Shown here one piece after another: positions 1 through 7,079 of a DNA stretch of 10,520 bases. A program made the translations under genes and the position numbers. This stretch comes from UBA9926 sp913052075 (GTDB lineage: Bacteria; Pseudomonadota; Gammaproteobacteria; Pseudomonadales; Azotimanducaceae), in contig CAJXDD010000084.1 in assembly GCA_913052075.1 (NCBI GenBank), positions 1 through 10,520 on the forward strand, read 5' to 3'. Below the pieces are notes generated by a model. The model did no database searches and was not told where the DNA came from. It saw only the letters and a program-made list of their open reading frames with translations. Positions within the stretch are counted from its first letter, which is position 1. The number at the start of each line of letters is the position of its first letter.

Positions 1-150
1 TCACGCCTATCCTACACCCGCTTTCGTCCTGCCATGGCAGAGGGCGCGCCTGTGGCCAAATCTGTACAGCTAAGGCAGCCTTTCACCGTCGTATCCGAGA
101 TTGTCGAAAACAATGCGTCTCCGAATTCCGTCGCTGACGACAACGACTGA
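1..150 (+). CDS. C-terminal fragment of a TonB-like protein (5' end outside window)
   Basis: Frame 1 is open from the first base to a TGA at 148-150 and gives 49 residues of the end of a gene that starts left of the window. The part reading RFRPAMAEGAPVAKSVQL followed by RQPFTV resembles the end of TonB-family C-terminal domains. There an R-[FY]-x-P-A stretch, a short turn with G-x-P-V and a beta strand ending in hydrophobic residues are typical (for example xPAxxxGxPVxxxVxxPxxF). About 17 residues follow that pattern as an acidic, Asn/Asp-rich tail. In known proteins this domain is periplasmic and contacts outer-membrane partners, with energy supplied by ExbB/ExbD. An ExbB/TolQ-type gene lies at the other end of this window, which makes the assignment more plausible. 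With only 49 residues it remains a pattern match. The gene is convergent with the next one, and their stop codons are 25 bases apart. Confidence 0.5.
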   Translation, partial: SRLSYTRFRPAMAEGAPVAKSVQLRQPFTVVSEIVENNASPNSVADDND

Positions 151-175
151 CCTTTCCCTGCTCGACCGACCGTTT

Positions 176-877
176 TCAGTCCCCGGATATAAACGTTCGC
201 AGCTGTTCTGCCAACCCCTTACACGCGGCGTTTCCTGGCCGTGCCAAAATAGGCACAGGGACCACGAGACCCGCTAGATACGATGTGCCGTTGGCGTCAG
301 CGGAGATTTGACCGGTTGTATCCAATGTTTGCACATCCCAAATCGATGCTTCATAGGAGGCGTCCTGCTCCCAATAACTCATTCCAAAGCAACCGCCACC
401 GAAGGTGCTAACGGTACAACTCATCGAACCACCCTTATCAATGGTCACCGTGTCGCCTTCAATCCAAGCAAGATATCGCACTTTGGAATCAGCAATTTTG
501 GCTTGAACGCCAGGTACCGTGAACAGCTGACCGAGGTCGCTAGCTGAACCGGGGGCTGTCCGCGGTTCAAACCAAGGATACATCTGGTCTATAAATTCTT
601 GCTGGGGGACTAACCGAATGGGGCGTTCGCCACCGCTTAGAATATCCTCAAGACAGTCAGTAAAACTCTCTTCAGTTTGCCGGTCGTTGTAAGTCGCTCG
701 CCCGAGGATGACCATCGCTTCATCCGCTGCTATGCCCGTTATTGCCTGCCGATTTTGTTCAACCCGGGTAGTTGCGCAGCCATGTATCAAGGAGAGGGTG
801 ATCGTCACCAACGCGGCTTGTCCAACACGCGACATCAAGGCACTTTCCCTCTTCTCGGCTGCGAGTTGAACGTTCAT
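176..877 (-). CDS. Predicted outer-membrane lipoprotein, unknown function (second of a pair)
   Basis: The protein has 233 residues from the ATG at 877-875. This start overlaps the upstream stop as ATGA and has AGAGG seven bases before it, suggesting translational coupling. An in-frame ATG at 835 (residue 15), preceded by AGGGAAAG, would give a more compact signal peptide and is a real alternative. A hydrophobic stretch ends in LIHGC (Cys34), a lipobox-like site; Ala follows the cysteine, which in the E. coli sorting rule favours the outer membrane. The mature part contains Cys75, Cys154, Cys163 and Cys219, so periplasmic disulfides are possible. It also has a motif YNDRQTEESFTDCLEDIL (63-80), a Gly/Cys/Ser-rich turn (149-165) and a hydrophobic strand YLAGLVVPVPIL near the end. 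I do not recognise the family. It is the downstream member of a minus-strand pair with the gene at 874-1530. Confidence 0.8.
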   Translation of the reverse strand: MNVQLAAEKRESALMSRVGQAALVTITLSLIHGCATTRVEQNRQAITGIAADEAMVILGRATYNDRQTEESFTDCLEDILSGGERPIRLVPQQEFIDQMYPWFEPRTAPGSASDLGQLFTVPGVQAKIADSKVRYLAWIEGDTVTIDKGGSMSCTVSTFGGGCFGMSYWEQDASYEASIWDVQTLDTTGQISADANGTSYLAGLVVPVPILARPGNAACKGLAEQLRTFISGD

Positions 878-1530
878 CGTGTAGCCTCTAGCCAAGCCTG
901 GAAAAAGGATTGTCTGGGTAATTCAATCGCAATTCTTGCCCCAGCATCTCGTATCGCAAGTACGGTCGCCGAGTTGACCGCGTCAGCTGCTTGGAAAGTG
1001 CCCGCTTCGGCTTTTCCATACCCTACGACCTGCCAAACGCCTAGCGTTTGGCCATCGGCGCTACCGAGTTCGATCCGAAACTTCGTGGACGCGGAGAAGA
1101 AATTTAACCCAGAAATCTGAGGCGTTAAAAACCCATACTCCACTAGGTCTATTCTGACCTGGCCATCCACGTCCGGGAACAGACGTTGCTCGCCAGCGCC
1201 AATCAGCCCATCAGTTTCGACCCGCGTTTGAGCGACAGAAACAAACATCGAATCAAGCAATTCCCGAAAAAATGCGTCGTTCATTGGACCAAGAGCAATT
1301 GACCAATCACCACCGCGTGGCAAGGTTTCATCATGGGTGTAGTCAAGGGATGGGGGCTTAACAAACAGGACCGAACGGTCGATCGCTGGAATGAGCAACT
1401 TTGGCACTTCCCCCTCGACTTGAACACTCGTACTGCACGACGCCAAAAACCCTAGCAGCGCGATCAATCCCACAAGCCGAACTCTGGAAAAGTGGCTTCT
1501 CGTATTGATGATGTGTTGGTCCATGGTCAT
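874..1530 (-). CDS. Predicted outer-membrane lipoprotein, unknown function (first of a pair)
   Basis: The protein has 218 residues. A positively charged N-region (RSHFSRVR) and a hydrophobic core lead to a canonical lipobox LASC with Cys32. The next residue is Ser, consistent with outer-membrane sorting. The start at 1530 has AGAGA about five bases upstream; the ATG two codons later (1524) is a possible alternative. The mature region reads like an alpha/beta periplasmic domain, with strands such as SVLFVKPP (53-60) and QVRIDLVEYGFL (124-135). A helix DAFFRELLDSMF (85-96) and an Ala-rich helix AADAVNSATVLAIRDAGARIAIEL (181-204, in two parts) complete it. This alternation resembles small lipoproteins that accompany envelope complexes, but I cannot name a family. 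It overlaps the following gene by four bases (ATGA), so the two are probably co-transcribed and may act together. It is divergent from the large plus-strand cluster. Confidence 0.8.
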   Translation of the reverse strand: MTMDQHIINTRSHFSRVRLVGLIALLGFLASCSTSVQVEGEVPKLLIPAIDRSVLFVKPPSLDYTHDETLPRGGDWSIALGPMNDAFFRELLDSMFVSVAQTRVETDGLIGAGEQRLFPDVDGQVRIDLVEYGFLTPQISGLNFFSASTKFRIELGSADGQTLGVWQVVGYGKAEAGTFQAADAVNSATVLAIRDAGARIAIELPRQSFFQAWLEATR

Positions 1531-1810
1531 CGATTTCTCTGGTCATTGATCCAGCAAGTTCGAACAAGTCGGTGTTTGCGGTCTTCTGCAAGTTTTGAAC
1601 GGGAGCCGACCTTGTTACTCTAGTAAGGGCCAGTCCCGTTATCAACACAATCTCACTAAGGTCCTGAGCATTCTCTTTGTACACCCTGGGCGCCATTCGG
1701 GCCCGTGGATATCGGTATGTCTAGATCTGGCTCGTCGCCTCATCTTGGTGAGCTTTTTCCTAAGCGCAACAAACCGCGCGACCACCGTGACCTGAACCAT
1801 TGCATTCTCT

Positions 1811-1819
1811 TGCTACACT
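1811..1819 (+). promoter_or_regulatory. Candidate extended -10 promoter element
   Basis: The bases TGCTACACT match the extended -10 pattern TGn followed by a TATAAT-like hexamer (TACACT, four of six). No good -35 lies at the usual distance, which is tolerated at extended -10 promoters. Transcription would begin near 1826 and give a leader of about 150 bases containing the repeats at 1903-1955. Whether this drives the cluster at 1973 is inference. Confidence 0.35.
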
Positions 1820-1902
1820 GATAGGTGTTGCTCTCACTCCACTCGATCAGCTTTTTCAAACCGCCGTCAAACTTTGGTGCGGGTTGAGCCGTAAGACTTG
1901 CT

Positions 1903-1918
1903 GTTGAACTTATTCAAC
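1903..1918. repeat. Perfect 6-bp inverted repeat, possible operator
   Basis: GTTGAA, a four-base spacer CTTA, then TTCAAC form a perfect inverted repeat about 55 bases before the 1973 start codon. It could bind a dimeric regulator or form a small leader hairpin. No run of T follows, so it does not look like a terminator. Confidence 0.35.
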
Positions 1919-1933
1919 CGCAACGACTCGAAG

Positions 1934-1955
1934 TTCAGCTCTAATTCAGCTTTAA
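1934..1955. repeat. Tandem 11-bp direct repeat upstream of the cluster
   Basis: TTCAGCTCTAA is followed directly by TTCAGCTTTAA, two 11-base units differing at one position. A weaker third unit beginning TTTGAAA follows. An 11-bp spacing places the half-sites on one helix face and is characteristic of OmpR/PhoB-family response-regulator sites. The unit does not match the classical Pho box CTGTCAT, so the regulator is unknown. It ends about 17 bases before the ATG at 1973. Confidence 0.4.
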
Positions 1956-1972
1956 TTTGAAATATTACTAAG

Positions 1973-3595
1973 ATGATCACGTTACGAGCCCACTTGATGA
2001 ATAGATTAACCTTTGCATCCATTGCACTAGTGGTGCTCTTATCTGGCTGTCAAAGTCCCCAAACCACACCGTCAACTCCCAGCCCGCCTAGCATGCCGAG
2101 TCCTCCGAGCCCATCCTCATCGCCAAGCATGCCAAGTCCCTCAAGCCCGTCCTCATCGCCCAGCATGCCAAGTCCCTCAAGCCCGTCCTCGTCGCCCAGC
2201 ATGCCAAGTCCCTCAAGCCCGTCCTCATCGCCCAGCATGCCAAGTCCTCCAAGTTCCTCCAGTCCTGGTGGAGAAAACGGCTCACGTGAGCCAGAAACGA
2301 GTAGGGACGAAACCACCTCACCCGATCAAGGCGAGACAGGCCAACCAGGAGCGCCAGGTGATTCAGCTTCAAGTGAAGATCTCATCAATGCAGGCGAAGC
2401 TTTGCTCGAGGCCGCGAGCGATCTCACGCGTGGCGCGCAAGACGCTGAGGATCCCTTATTGCCGGAGCCTATGAGCGATGCGTCAGGCGGAGAGCCAGAG
2501 GATGCGCTCATCCCCGAGTCAGAACCCACCCAACCAGCGGACGAAGAAACATTTTTTGAAACTGACCCAGCGAGCACCAGTTCTGCGGCAACAGAAACCG
2601 AGACTGAAACCGACCCATCGGACATCCCACCTACGGCGAGCACAGAGGCAACCGCAGCAGCCGAGGACGCACTCAACCAAGGTGGTGAGATGGGCGATTC
2701 GTACGAGGATGAACCCCTGACTGCTGGCCAGCAAGCCGCATTAGAGGCCGCAGCGGATGCCGTTGCTGCGGCTGGGGAGGCCCTCCTTCGGGCTGCTGAC
2801 GAGATGAGTGATAGTGAACAGGGCTTGCCTTCAATGGAAAACGGAGAACCGCTTGGCTCGGAGTCAATGAGTGAGGCTCAAATCGCGCTCATACTTGCTC
2901 GTGCAGCGCTAGATGATGCCGCAGCATCGAACGACGGAGATCCAAGATCCGGTCAGTGGATTGATGCGGCTAATGCCTCCATCGAAAGCGCGTCAGAGGC
3001 CCTGGCAGGCGCCGTCCAGGCCGCGATGATGGAAGGTCGCGGCACCGACTACGATGCGAGCGACTCAGCGCGAACTGCTGATGTCACAGGTTCCGGACAC
3101 AGTAGATCGGATGCGCGTATTGCAGAGCTCGATGCGGAACTGGAGGCTAGCATCGCAGTCTTTGAGGCTGACATGCAATCAGCACGAGACCAAGCCGCGG
3201 CCGCGCTCACGGGACGAACGATGACCGCGGTCGCGAGATCGAGCATCGAAACCGGAGAGACGAGCGACGGATCAGAGGATCCCTTTGAGGGTCCTTCTGA
3301 ACAACCTGGCGTACCCGCAGGAGGCCTAGCTATTGAGGCTGAAGATCCATCGGCAGATGCGGACGAAGCCGGGGATAGCGATGGTGACGATATCGTGACG
3401 GGCAGAACACCAGATGGCGTGCGCTATGAAAGCCCACCCCCCACAGAAGAAAGCACCATTCCCGAAGATATTCCCAGCCCACAGGGCGACGATATCGTTG
3501 CAAAACAATTGCGGGAGGCCGCTATGGCCGAGCAAGACCCGGACCTAAAAACTAAGCTGTGGGAAGAATACAAACGCTACAAGGCGGGTCTCTAG
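1973..3595 (+). CDS. Large acidic lipoprotein with Pro/Ser repeat linker and Ala-rich helical segments
   Basis: The protein has 540 residues. An N-terminal signal ends in LLSGC (Cys26), a clear lipobox, followed by Gln, so outer-membrane anchoring is predicted. ATG at 1997 would give a classic 18-residue signal peptide; neither start has a strong ribosome site, so the start is uncertain. Residues 35-98 are a proline/serine linker made of 12-residue repeats (PSPSSPSSSPSM). Residues 100-250 are Glu/Asp/Thr/Ser-rich and probably disordered. Ala-rich amphipathic helices appear at 135-156, 255-278, 301-318, 328-351 and 379-412, some echoing each other (INAGEALLEAASD and VAAAGEALLRAADE). After another acidic stretch, a compact C-terminal segment (504-540) reads GDDIVAKQLREAAMAEQDPD, then KLWEEYKRYK. 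It looks folded and under constraint. The layout suggests an outer-membrane anchor, a stalk across the periplasm and a docking tail. The family is not recognised. It is the first gene of the cluster, 31 bases before the next. Confidence 0.85.
   Translation: MITLRAHLMNRLTFASIALVVLLSGCQSPQTTPSTPSPPSMPSPPSPSSSPSMPSPSSPSSSPSMPSPSSPSSSPSMPSPSSPSSSPSMPSPPSSSSPGGENGSREPETSRDETTSPDQGETGQPGAPGDSASSEDLINAGEALLEAASDLTRGAQDAEDPLLPEPMSDASGGEPEDALIPESEPTQPADEETFFETDPASTSSAATETETETDPSDIPPTASTEATAAAEDALNQGGEMGDSYEDEPLTAGQQAALEAAADAVAAAGEALLRAADEMSDSEQGLPSMENGEPLGSESMSEAQIALILARAALDDAAASNDGDPRSGQWIDAANASIESASEALAGAVQAAMMEGRGTDYDASDSARTADVTGSGHSRSDARIAELDAELEASIAVFEADMQSARDQAAAALTGRTMTAVARSSIETGETSDGSEDPFEGPSEQPGVPAGGLAIEAEDPSADADEAGDSDGDDIVTGRTPDGVRYESPPPTEESTIPEDIPSPQGDDIVAKQLREAAMAEQDPDLKTKLWEEYKRYKAGL
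2081..2260 (+). repeat. 36-bp tandem repeat array encoding the Pro/Ser linker
   Basis: Four full 36-base units lie at 2096-2131, 2132-2167, 2168-2203 and 2204-2239, with partial units at 2081-2095 and 2240-2260. Units 2 to 4 are identical apart from one third-position A/G change in unit 3; unit 1 differs at several positions. The period is a multiple of three, so gain or loss of a unit keeps the frame and only changes linker length by 12 residues. Near-identity at the DNA level points to recent duplication. Confidence 0.95.
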
Positions 3596-3609
3596 CACCC
3601 AACTATCAG

Positions 3610-3619
3610 TCCTATAGGA
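3610..3619. promoter_or_regulatory. Palindrome overlapping the ribosome binding site of the 3627 gene
   Basis: TCCTATAGGA is a perfect 10-base palindrome whose right half supplies the AGGA Shine-Dalgarno for the ATG at 3627. It may be chance. If it pairs or binds a protein it could modulate translation of the second lipoprotein. Confidence 0.25.
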
Positions 3620-3626
3620 TCGAATC

Positions 3627-4835
3627 ATGGCCAAGTTGAATCAAACGCCGCTCTCTACGCGACCAGGGCCTCTCAAGGGGCCTTGGTTCCTGCTCGGCCT
3701 CATGGCCCTATTAACCTCGTGCGCAAACATGGAGATCGTCACTACCACCTCGGAGCCAGCGATGGTTGCTCAAGTGCCGATTGAAGATGCACTGAGGCTG
3801 GACGTCATGATTCTTCCCTTCGACCCTAATCTTGAAAGAATCGAGACGGTCGACAGCGACATCCCCATATCGGCGGAAGTTAGGCGGGCAGAATCCCGAT
3901 ATCAGGCCTACCACCTTAAGGAAACCTTAGAGCAAACCGGTAACTGGGGCGTTGTTAGAGTCATTCCATCGCCGACCAATTTTCAGCCGCTTCTCGTTCA
4001 AGCCAAAATTTTAGCCTCAGACGGCGAGAACCTCCGACTCTTTGTCAAAGCAACCGACGCGGCCGGTTCAGTTTGGATCAACAAAGAATATTCGGATTCA
4101 GCGAGCAAATATGCGTACCAGAGCGTAAGAGAGGACCCATTTCAAGATATCTACAACCAGGTTGCTAACGATTTATTAAAGGCCCATCAAGCCAGAAACG
4201 CTCCCAGCATCATCAATATTCAAAACGTCGCACGCTTGAAGTTTGCAGCCGACTTATCACCGGAGAGCGTTTCTAGTTACCTACAGACAGACCGGCGCGG
4301 CCGGGTAACGGTGACACAACTACCTGCTGAGAACGACCTCGTTATGCAGCGGGTGGGTCGGCTGCGTGACCAAGAAAATCTCTTTGTCGATACGATGGAT
4401 GACTACTATTTAAATTTTTATCGTAACGTCAAACCCTCATATGATGAGTGGCGGTATGCCACTTACGACGAGGCGGTTCGACTGCGCCAAATGCAAAAAC
4501 AAGCGCGTAACCGTTTGCTAGCCGGCGCCGCATTGATTGCAGGCGGGGTTTACGCTGGATCACAAAGCGAAACTTGGGCTGGCGACGCCGCTGCAGCTGG
4601 CGCGGTCGTCGGTGGAATCGGGGCGGTGAAAAGTGGCATGGATCGCTACAAGCAGGCAGAGATTCACGAGCAAGCATTGGCAGAACTGACTCAGTCATTA
4701 GGCATGGAGATCGAACCTAATGTGCTCCAAATCGAAGGCCAGTCCATTGAATTGGAGGGCACCTTGGACGCTCAATATGGGCAATGGCGACGCATTCTGA
4801 AGGAAATTTACGCCGCTGATCAGGGCAATCAATAA
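3627..4835 (+). CDS. Predicted outer-membrane lipoprotein with a glycine-rich hydrophobic hairpin, unknown function
   Basis: The protein has 402 residues, and its start has AGGA eight bases upstream. After a polar N-region, the hydrophobic stretch FLLGLMALLTSC gives a lipobox at Cys32 with Ala next, so outer-membrane sorting is predicted. Residues 57-66 (LRLDVMILPF) begin an alpha/beta domain to about 190, with a strand LRLFVKATDAAGSVWINKEY (136-155). The middle (200-290) is rich in Arg, Asp and Tyr. Residues 297-338 form two hydrophobic Ala/Gly-rich segments, LLAGAALIAGGVYAGS and AAAAGAVVGGIGAV, separated by a short polar turn, as in glycine-zipper hairpins that insert in or cross a membrane. 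A charged amphipathic helix and a small strand pair (366-378, LQIEGQSIELEG) end the protein. I do not recognise the family. It sits 31 bases after the previous lipoprotein and 63 bases before the TPR/PEGA gene, so an operon is likely. A lipoprotein with a second membrane-active segment suggests part of a pore or ring. Confidence 0.82.
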   Translation: MAKLNQTPLSTRPGPLKGPWFLLGLMALLTSCANMEIVTTTSEPAMVAQVPIEDALRLDVMILPFDPNLERIETVDSDIPISAEVRRAESRYQAYHLKETLEQTGNWGVVRVIPSPTNFQPLLVQAKILASDGENLRLFVKATDAAGSVWINKEYSDSASKYAYQSVREDPFQDIYNQVANDLLKAHQARNAPSIINIQNVARLKFAADLSPESVSSYLQTDRRGRVTVTQLPAENDLVMQRVGRLRDQENLFVDTMDDYYLNFYRNVKPSYDEWRYATYDEAVRLRQMQKQARNRLLAGAALIAGGVYAGSQSETWAGDAAAAGAVVGGIGAVKSGMDRYKQAEIHEQALAELTQSLGMEIEPNVLQIEGQSIELEGTLDAQYGQWRRILKEIYAADQGNQ

Positions 4836-4898
4836 TCCACCGTTGTGCATTGACCGTCACGAATTCATAGAAGGCCATTGACATAAGGCAACCTGCCA

Positions 4899-7079
4899 AT
4901 GACCCATACTCCCTGGCAAGCCGGGACGACAATCGCTAAAGACTTCACCTTGCGTCGCGCACTGTCTCTTGGCGCTGACCTCGAGCCTTGGCTCGCAGAT
5001 GGACCAGACGCGAACGCCAGTTACATCGTCCACCGCCTCGTAGCCTCGATCGCGACCAGTGAGGAAGCAAGCCGGATTGCGGCACTCAGGCAATCCTTAT
5101 CACCTGAGCGGCATGCGGCCTTTGAGGCATTTGTCGATGGTAGTTCCAGCGAGGCGCCAATGCTTGTCGAGCGCATTGATGAGCCAGCGGTAGCGGTAGC
5201 CACACCAGAAGACATTGCTGGCGACCCTGCAAGGCTGGAACGACTCATTCATGGTCTCGCCCAAGCTGAGAACCTAGGCCTCGCAATCACAGCAGTGACA
5301 TCATCGCTACTACTCACCCACTCGGGCACCTTGGTCAGCCTACGGACGGGTTGGCCAGCCGCATGGTTTGATGCCAAGCGCTCGATCCCCATCAGTCGAG
5401 TTGAGGATTTCGCAAACTGGCTCATCCAGTCTATCGACACAAACGGATCATCCTCTCAGTCCAGCGCTAACGCCATTCATGCCATCATTCAGCCTGTCTT
5501 AGACGGCCACGTGAGAGACTTTTCAGACTGGGCAGATGCGATCGATCAAAGCCGTATCGCCCGGGATGCCTTCATCGAGAATACCCCGACTATTTCAGCC
5601 AGTGAACCCGCCACTGTTGTTATTCAATCAGCACAGCATCCCAACAGTGATAGCCGGCCGCGCCAACCCTATTTCTGGATGGCGCTTGCCCTGATTTTGG
5701 CCAGTGGGTTCGTTTTCTTTGTACTCCCAGAGTGGGTGGCATCGAACCGTGATCAATCCACGATAGTGGTGCCCAAAGAAGCCGAGTCTCTCGCTCCCTT
5801 AGTCGCTGAACGCGCGTCTCCTCTCGCAGCCGCGCAGAACAAGCTAGACCTTGAGAAAGCCGAAGCACTTGCTGAAGACTTCTTGCGTCGATTACTTGCT
5901 CTTGAAGATAAAGGGCTGAGATTTTGGAACAGTCCGGCACTTGAGCGATTGAACAACGCTGCAATCGCCGCCGATGACGGTTTCAGAAGAACCGAGGGCG
6001 AGACATCGCTCAGTGCCTACGAGGCGTTGCTAGTTGAGTTGAGTTCGCTTGAGGCCAGCATTCCTTCCGTGATAGAAAACTATGAGCAAGAGGCAGTAGC
6101 TGTCATGGCAGCGGGAAATTACAACCGAGCGCAGGAAGTCTACCGTGCGCTCAGTTTGCTCGTACCGGATGACCCCTCCTATCTCAAATCCCTTAAACGC
6201 GCTGAGCAGCTCCCCGACGTTGCCCTCATCTTGAGTGAGGTCGATCAAATCATCCTTGATGACAAGCTAGATAACGCGCGAGACCGACTCAAAGACGCGC
6301 TCGCCCTTGTGCCCAATTGGCCAGCAAGCCTAGACACCCAATCGCGCATCGAAACTGCAATCGGTCGACGGGATTTTCAGGCCACCATGACCCAGGGGTT
6401 CGCTGCACTCGCAGCCGGTGAATTTGAGTCCGCTCGAGAGTCATTTAAGAAGGCAGAGGCTTCACCCTTTGACAATGGCGACGCTGAAGAAGGCCTTCGG
6501 CAAATTGCGAGCAGGGAAACGAATCAGATCGTGGATCGGCTGAGGCAAGACAGTGAGATCGCGCTCGAAAACGGCGCTTGGCAGACGGCCATTGACCTCC
6601 TTCGCGAACTCGCCGAGCTAACGCCTCGATCGGTGGCAGTGAAGGCTCAGCTGGACATGGCTGAAGAACGACTAGCACTGGAAAGCGAGGGGAAAGCTTA
6701 CCTTGATGATCCACTCTCACTTCAGTCCGATGAACAATTGCGGCGCGCTAAAACTTGGGTCGTTAATGTCAGCCGTCTCAGCCCACCTAAGGGTCAGATG
6801 AGCACTCAGCTCATTGCACTCGGTAGGCTCTTATCGCTCGCGCGAAGTCGCCATGAGGTCACGCTGACCTCAGATGGTATGACGACCGTGAAACTTCTAA
6901 GGGCGGGAGACAATGGTGCCCTGGGATCCCTAGAGAGGACCACGCTCCAGCTGATTCCGGGCCGTTACACGGTAACGGGAAGACGGGCTGGGTTTGTTGA
7001 TGTTCGAACAGATTTTGAAGTGCCGCCCGACGGGGGTTCCATTTTGATTGATATACGCTGCGAGGAACGTATTCCATGA
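4899..7079 (+). CDS. Single-pass membrane protein: possible pseudokinase head, TPR-like repeats, C-terminal PEGA-like domain
   Basis: The protein has 726 residues; AAGG lies about ten bases before the ATG. Residues 1-220 are predicted cytoplasmic. Within them, 113-151 (LERLIHGLAQAENLGLAITA, then VTSSLLLTHSGTLVSLRTGW) follows the rhythm of the kinase helix E, catalytic-loop and DFG region. The HRD Asp and the DFG motif are absent, so this would be a pseudokinase (tentative). Residues 258-279 (YFWMALALILASGFVFFVLP) are the only transmembrane segment. The periplasmic part has a charged helical region (295-392), then TPR-like helix pairs at about 396-437, 446-484, 497-536 and 549-592, with typical A-G-x-[YFW]-x-x-A spacing (AAGNYNRAQ, AAGEFESAR, ENGAWQTAI). 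Residues 651-720 are a beta-rich PEGA-like module with the hallmark LIPGRYTVTGRRAGF. The stop overlaps the next start as ATGA, so synthesis with the 687-residue protein is probably coupled. The likely role is a scaffold or transducer linking cytoplasm and periplasm; no enzyme activity is evident. Confidence 0.85.
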   Translation: MTHTPWQAGTTIAKDFTLRRALSLGADLEPWLADGPDANASYIVHRLVASIATSEEASRIAALRQSLSPERHAAFEAFVDGSSSEAPMLVERIDEPAVAVATPEDIAGDPARLERLIHGLAQAENLGLAITAVTSSLLLTHSGTLVSLRTGWPAAWFDAKRSIPISRVEDFANWLIQSIDTNGSSSQSSANAIHAIIQPVLDGHVRDFSDWADAIDQSRIARDAFIENTPTISASEPATVVIQSAQHPNSDSRPRQPYFWMALALILASGFVFFVLPEWVASNRDQSTIVVPKEAESLAPLVAERASPLAAAQNKLDLEKAEALAEDFLRRLLALEDKGLRFWNSPALERLNNAAIAADDGFRRTEGETSLSAYEALLVELSSLEASIPSVIENYEQEAVAVMAAGNYNRAQEVYRALSLLVPDDPSYLKSLKRAEQLPDVALILSEVDQIILDDKLDNARDRLKDALALVPNWPASLDTQSRIETAIGRRDFQATMTQGFAALAAGEFESARESFKKAEASPFDNGDAEEGLRQIASRETNQIVDRLRQDSEIALENGAWQTAIDLLRELAELTPRSVAVKAQLDMAEERLALESEGKAYLDDPLSLQSDEQLRRAKTWVVNVSRLSPPKGQMSTQLIALGRLLSLARSRHEVTLTSDGMTTVKLLRAGDNGALGSLERTTLQLIPGRYTVTGRRAGFVDVRTDFEVPPDGGSILIDIRCEERIP

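Larger units (their letters stand above)
1531..1972. other. Divergent intergenic region, about 440 bp, without a convincing gene
   Basis: This gap separates the minus-strand lipoprotein pair from the plus-strand cluster and must hold promoters for both directions. A 66-codon open frame at 1595-1795 has no ribosome binding site and low-complexity composition, and I do not regard it as a gene. The plus-strand side holds a candidate extended -10 promoter (1811-1819), a perfect inverted repeat (1903-1918) and an 11-bp tandem repeat (1934-1955). The last 40 bases before the next gene are visibly more AT-rich than the rest. I saw no convincing promoter for the minus strand and no terminator. Confidence 0.6.

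Noticed and set aside
126..180. Possible bidirectional terminator between the convergent genes
   Set aside because: Only a four-base stem (GTCG/CGAC at 130-141) was found, without a T-run, and it lies inside the coding end of the left gene.
308..1120. Plus-strand open frames opposite the two minus-strand lipoproteins
   Set aside because: The minus-strand frames have lipoprotein signals and an ATGA junction; the plus-strand frames have no coherent features.
1358..1696. 112-codon minus-strand frame overlapping the start of the 218-residue lipoprotein gene
   Set aside because: It overlaps a gene with a clear lipobox in another frame and shows no domain or export signal.
1595..1795. 66-codon plus-strand open frame in the divergent gap
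   Set aside because: It has no ribosome binding site or recognisable domain, and it lies in a region better explained as control sequence.
2081..2260. Regular repeats resembling a CRISPR array
   Set aside because: The 36-base units abut without unique spacers and encode an in-frame Pro/Ser linker in a lipoprotein gene.
2050..2316. Antisense open frames rich in Gly, Leu and Met opposite the repeat array
   Set aside because: They simply mirror the 36-bp repeats; the plus-strand reading has a lipoprotein signal and continues into a coherent protein.
4878..4883. Perfect TTGACA -35 hexamer just before the 726-residue protein gene
   Set aside because: No acceptable -10 follows at 16-18 bases, and the start point would fall inside the coding region.
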